This document shows, piece by piece, positions 5,836 to 6,842 of a stretch of DNA of 6,842 nt. Each line of letters starts with the position of its first letter. The stretch's first letter is position 1. The notes under the pieces were generated by a model. The model was given only the letters and a program-made list of their open reading frames with translations, had not been told where the DNA came from and ran no database searches. A program made the position numbers and the translations under genes. This DNA comes from an uncultured Neomegalonema sp. GTDB lineage: Bacteria > Pseudomonadota > Alphaproteobacteria > Rhodobacterales > Rhodobacteraceae. The DNA lies in contig CALDZQ010000328.1 in the NCBI GenBank assembly GCA_937944035.1, forward strand, positions 1 through 6,842. Direction: 5' to 3'.

Positions 5836-5864
5836 ATATTATTCGTATGTGGTGTAATTTTCAA
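5836..5864 (-). promoter_or_regulatory. Sigma-70-type promoter of the Tyr-rich exported protein
   Basis: On the minus strand TTGAAA (5864-5859, 5/6 to consensus) and TAATAT (5841-5836, 4/6) are separated by exactly 17 bases. Transcription would begin near 5829, giving a leader of roughly 28 bases that carries the AAGGGGAG ribosome binding site. This is the most convincing promoter in the window. Confidence 0.6.
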
Positions 5865-6162
5865 CTTTAAGAGTCATGATCTGTAAAATATAACCTGAGT
5901 AAAGTTTTAAAACGATTGGTTTTCATTTAAGTGATTTTCTTAGTATTCGGAAAATTAATAACAATAAAATCCGTAAGCTGATCTATTGAAGCGATTGCGC
6001 GTTCGGGAAAGGAAGATCGACTGCGGCGCTCATCATTCGGACTCCCCCGTGTTTTGGCCATGCCCGAAATCACAGGGCCAGCCGGAAAAAGCGCGGTTTG
6101 TGCTTGAGCCGCCGCTCAAGCTGTGTAACCGATTGTGTATAGACAAACGTGAGACCGCCCTG
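5865..6162. other. Intergenic region: AT-rich left half, ordinary right half
   Basis: About 300 bases without a supported gene. Positions 5881-5980 are only about 26% G+C by my count, far below the flanking genes; this part contains a short palindrome (GTTTTAAAAC, 5904-5913) and a -10-like TAAAAT (5965-5970, plus strand) without a clear -35 partner. From about 5990 the composition returns to normal. The frame of the VOC gene stays open back to an ATG at 5986, but that extension (rich in Arg, Cys, Pro) does not look like protein-family sequence. A perfect hairpin lies at 6102-6121. The region should hold the promoter of the VOC gene, but I cannot place it with confidence. Confidence 0.6.
6102..6121 (+). 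repeat. Perfect 8-bp inverted repeat in VOC gene leader
   Basis: GCTTGAGC and GCTCAAGC flank a 4-base loop (CGCC), 41 bases before the VOC start. No run of T follows, so it is not a classical terminator. It may be an RNA hairpin in the 5' leader or an operator. Confidence 0.5.
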
Positions 6163-6801
6163 ATGACCACCCAATTTGACCATCTCGTTCTGGCCGCCAA
6201 AGATCTCGCCTCCGGGGAGGCTTGGTTGGAGGGTATGCTGGGTGTTCCCGCGCAAGGGGGGGGCGAACACGCGACGATGGGCACGCATAACAAGGTCTGG
6301 GGACTGGGGGGCAGCTTTCTGGAGTTGATTGCGATCAATCCCGATGCGCCCGATCCCGGACGGCCCCGCTGGTTCGGGTTGGATGACCCCGATTTGCAGG
6401 AAAGCCTCGAAAGCGGCCCGCGCCTTATCAACTGGGCTGTGCGTGTTGATGATATTGAGAGCATTGCCGCCCAGTGTCCCGTCAATCTGGGCACGATCCA
6501 CACGCTGTCGCGCGGTGATCTGAAATGGAAAGTGGCCATTCGCGAGGATGGCGCGCGGATCAATCAGGGCCATGTCCCACTTGTTATTCAATGGCTTACC
6601 CCGCATCCGGGCGAACGGCTGGCCGATCAGGGCTTGCGCATGACCCGCCTTATCGGGCGCCGCAGCGAGACGACGGCGGTGGACAAAACCCTCAAATCCA
6701 TCGGCGCGAACAGCCTCATCAAAATCGAAGGCGGGACCGTCACTTACGGCATGATGGCCGAGCTGGAGACAGGCGACGGGAATATCTCGCTTGTGGGGTA
6801 A
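6163..6801 (+). CDS. VOC family glyoxalase-like domain protein
   Basis: A 212-residue soluble protein with the glyoxalase-like fold of the vicinal oxygen chelate superfamily, closest in style to the Glyoxalase_3-like group. It opens with FDHLVLAAKDL (5-15), whose His7 is the usual first metal ligand; then LGVPAQGGGEHATMGTHNKVW (26-46), FLELIAINPDAP (52-63) with Glu54 at the second ligand position, and RPRWFGLDD (67-75). A second half-module starts at INWAVRVDD (89-97) and runs to VIQWLTPHPGE (141-151). The reaction is unknown: the superfamily includes lyases, dioxygenases and resistance proteins. I start at 6163 because the protein family begins at the FDHLV motif; a GTGAG element lies about 11 bases before it. 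The frame is open to an ATG at 5986 but the extra 59 residues do not fit. It appears to be a single-gene unit, with a hairpin just after the TAA. Confidence 0.87.
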   Translation: MTTQFDHLVLAAKDLASGEAWLEGMLGVPAQGGGEHATMGTHNKVWGLGGSFLELIAINPDAPDPGRPRWFGLDDPDLQESLESGPRLINWAVRVDDIESIAAQCPVNLGTIHTLSRGDLKWKVAIREDGARINQGHVPLVIQWLTPHPGERLADQGLRMTRLIGRRSETTAVDKTLKSIGANSLIKIEGGTVTYGMMAELETGDGNISLVG

Positions 6802-6811
6802 AGCCAGCCAT

Positions 6812-6839
6812 GCAGCCGCGTTCTGTGCGGCTGTTCTTG
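6812..6839 (+). terminator. Terminator-like hairpin after the VOC gene
   Basis: CAGCCGC (6813-6819) and GCGGCTG (6827-6833) form a 7-bp GC-rich stem with a 7-base loop, extended by a possible G-U pair, followed by TTCTT. It begins 11 bases after the stop codon. The T tract is short and broken, so termination strength is uncertain. Confidence 0.6.
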
Positions 6840-6842
6840 GCG

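Noticed and set aside
5802..5864. Start of the Tyr-rich protein at the ATG at 5864
   Set aside because: It overlaps the -35/-10 elements and would bury the signal peptide; the strong AAGGGGAG points to 5801.
5986..6162. N-terminal extension of the VOC protein to the ATG at 5986
   Set aside because: The extra 59 residues have no family resemblance, and the VOC fold begins at FDHLV directly after the ATG at 6163.
6033..6606. Two overlapping minus-strand open frames of about 177 codons
   Set aside because: Both are antisense to the VOC gene and show no domain or ribosome binding site.
1..6842. CRISPR array, tRNA, rRNA, insertion sequence or prophage genes
   Set aside because: I saw no spaced direct repeats, cloverleaf-like sequence, transposase motifs or flanking terminal repeats anywhere in the window.

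Overview
The window looks like a piece of an alphaproteobacterial chromosome, most likely from the Rhodobacterales or a close relative. The evidence is the G+C-rich coding sequence, the lipid A gene set DUF4170 / DUF374 acyltransferase / waaA in tight succession, and the style of the VOC and TSUP proteins. The assignment rests on gene content and my recall of families, not on a database search.

Layout. (1) Positions 1-2223, minus strand: a three-gene envelope operon reading leftwards. A small DUF4170 protein is followed 11 bases later by a DUF374 lysophospholipid acyltransferase-like protein. That gene overlaps waaA (Kdo transferase) by an ATGA stop/start, and waaA runs off the left edge. (2) Positions 2224-2345: a 122-base divergent intergenic region with a perfect 14-base palindrome and weak promoter-like elements on both strands. 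(3) Positions 2346-5311, plus strand: a four-gene cluster. It encodes the alpha and beta subunits of a two-subunit class I Fe-S hydro-lyase (fumarase / L-tartrate dehydratase family), a Uma2-type PD-(D/E)XK nuclease-like protein lying between the two subunit genes, and a TSUP (TauE/SafE) membrane transporter. (4) Positions 5319-5348: a hairpin between convergent genes. (5) Positions 5355-5801, minus strand: a small exported Tyr/Ser/Gly-rich protein with six cysteines and three 18-base coding repeats, preceded by a good promoter and ribosome binding site. (6) Positions 5865-6162: a non-coding stretch, very AT-rich in its left half and ordinary on the right, where there is a perfect 8-bp-stem hairpin. 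(7) Positions 6163-6801, plus strand: a VOC (glyoxalase-like) protein followed by a terminator-like hairpin.

How the genes may work together. The minus-strand operon probably serves lipid A/Kdo assembly: the DUF374 enzyme is a candidate late acyltransferase acting next to the Kdo transferase. The plus-strand cluster looks like a small organic-acid module. The hydro-lyase would add or remove water from a dicarboxylate-type substrate, and the TSUP protein would move a related anion across the inner membrane. All three Fe-S cysteines of the alpha subunit are present, but several conserved motifs of the beta subunit are replaced, so I do not assign fumarate as the substrate. The Uma2 gene between two subunits of one enzyme is the oddest feature of the window. 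I see no convincing defence system, prophage, insertion sequence, CRISPR array, tRNA or rRNA.
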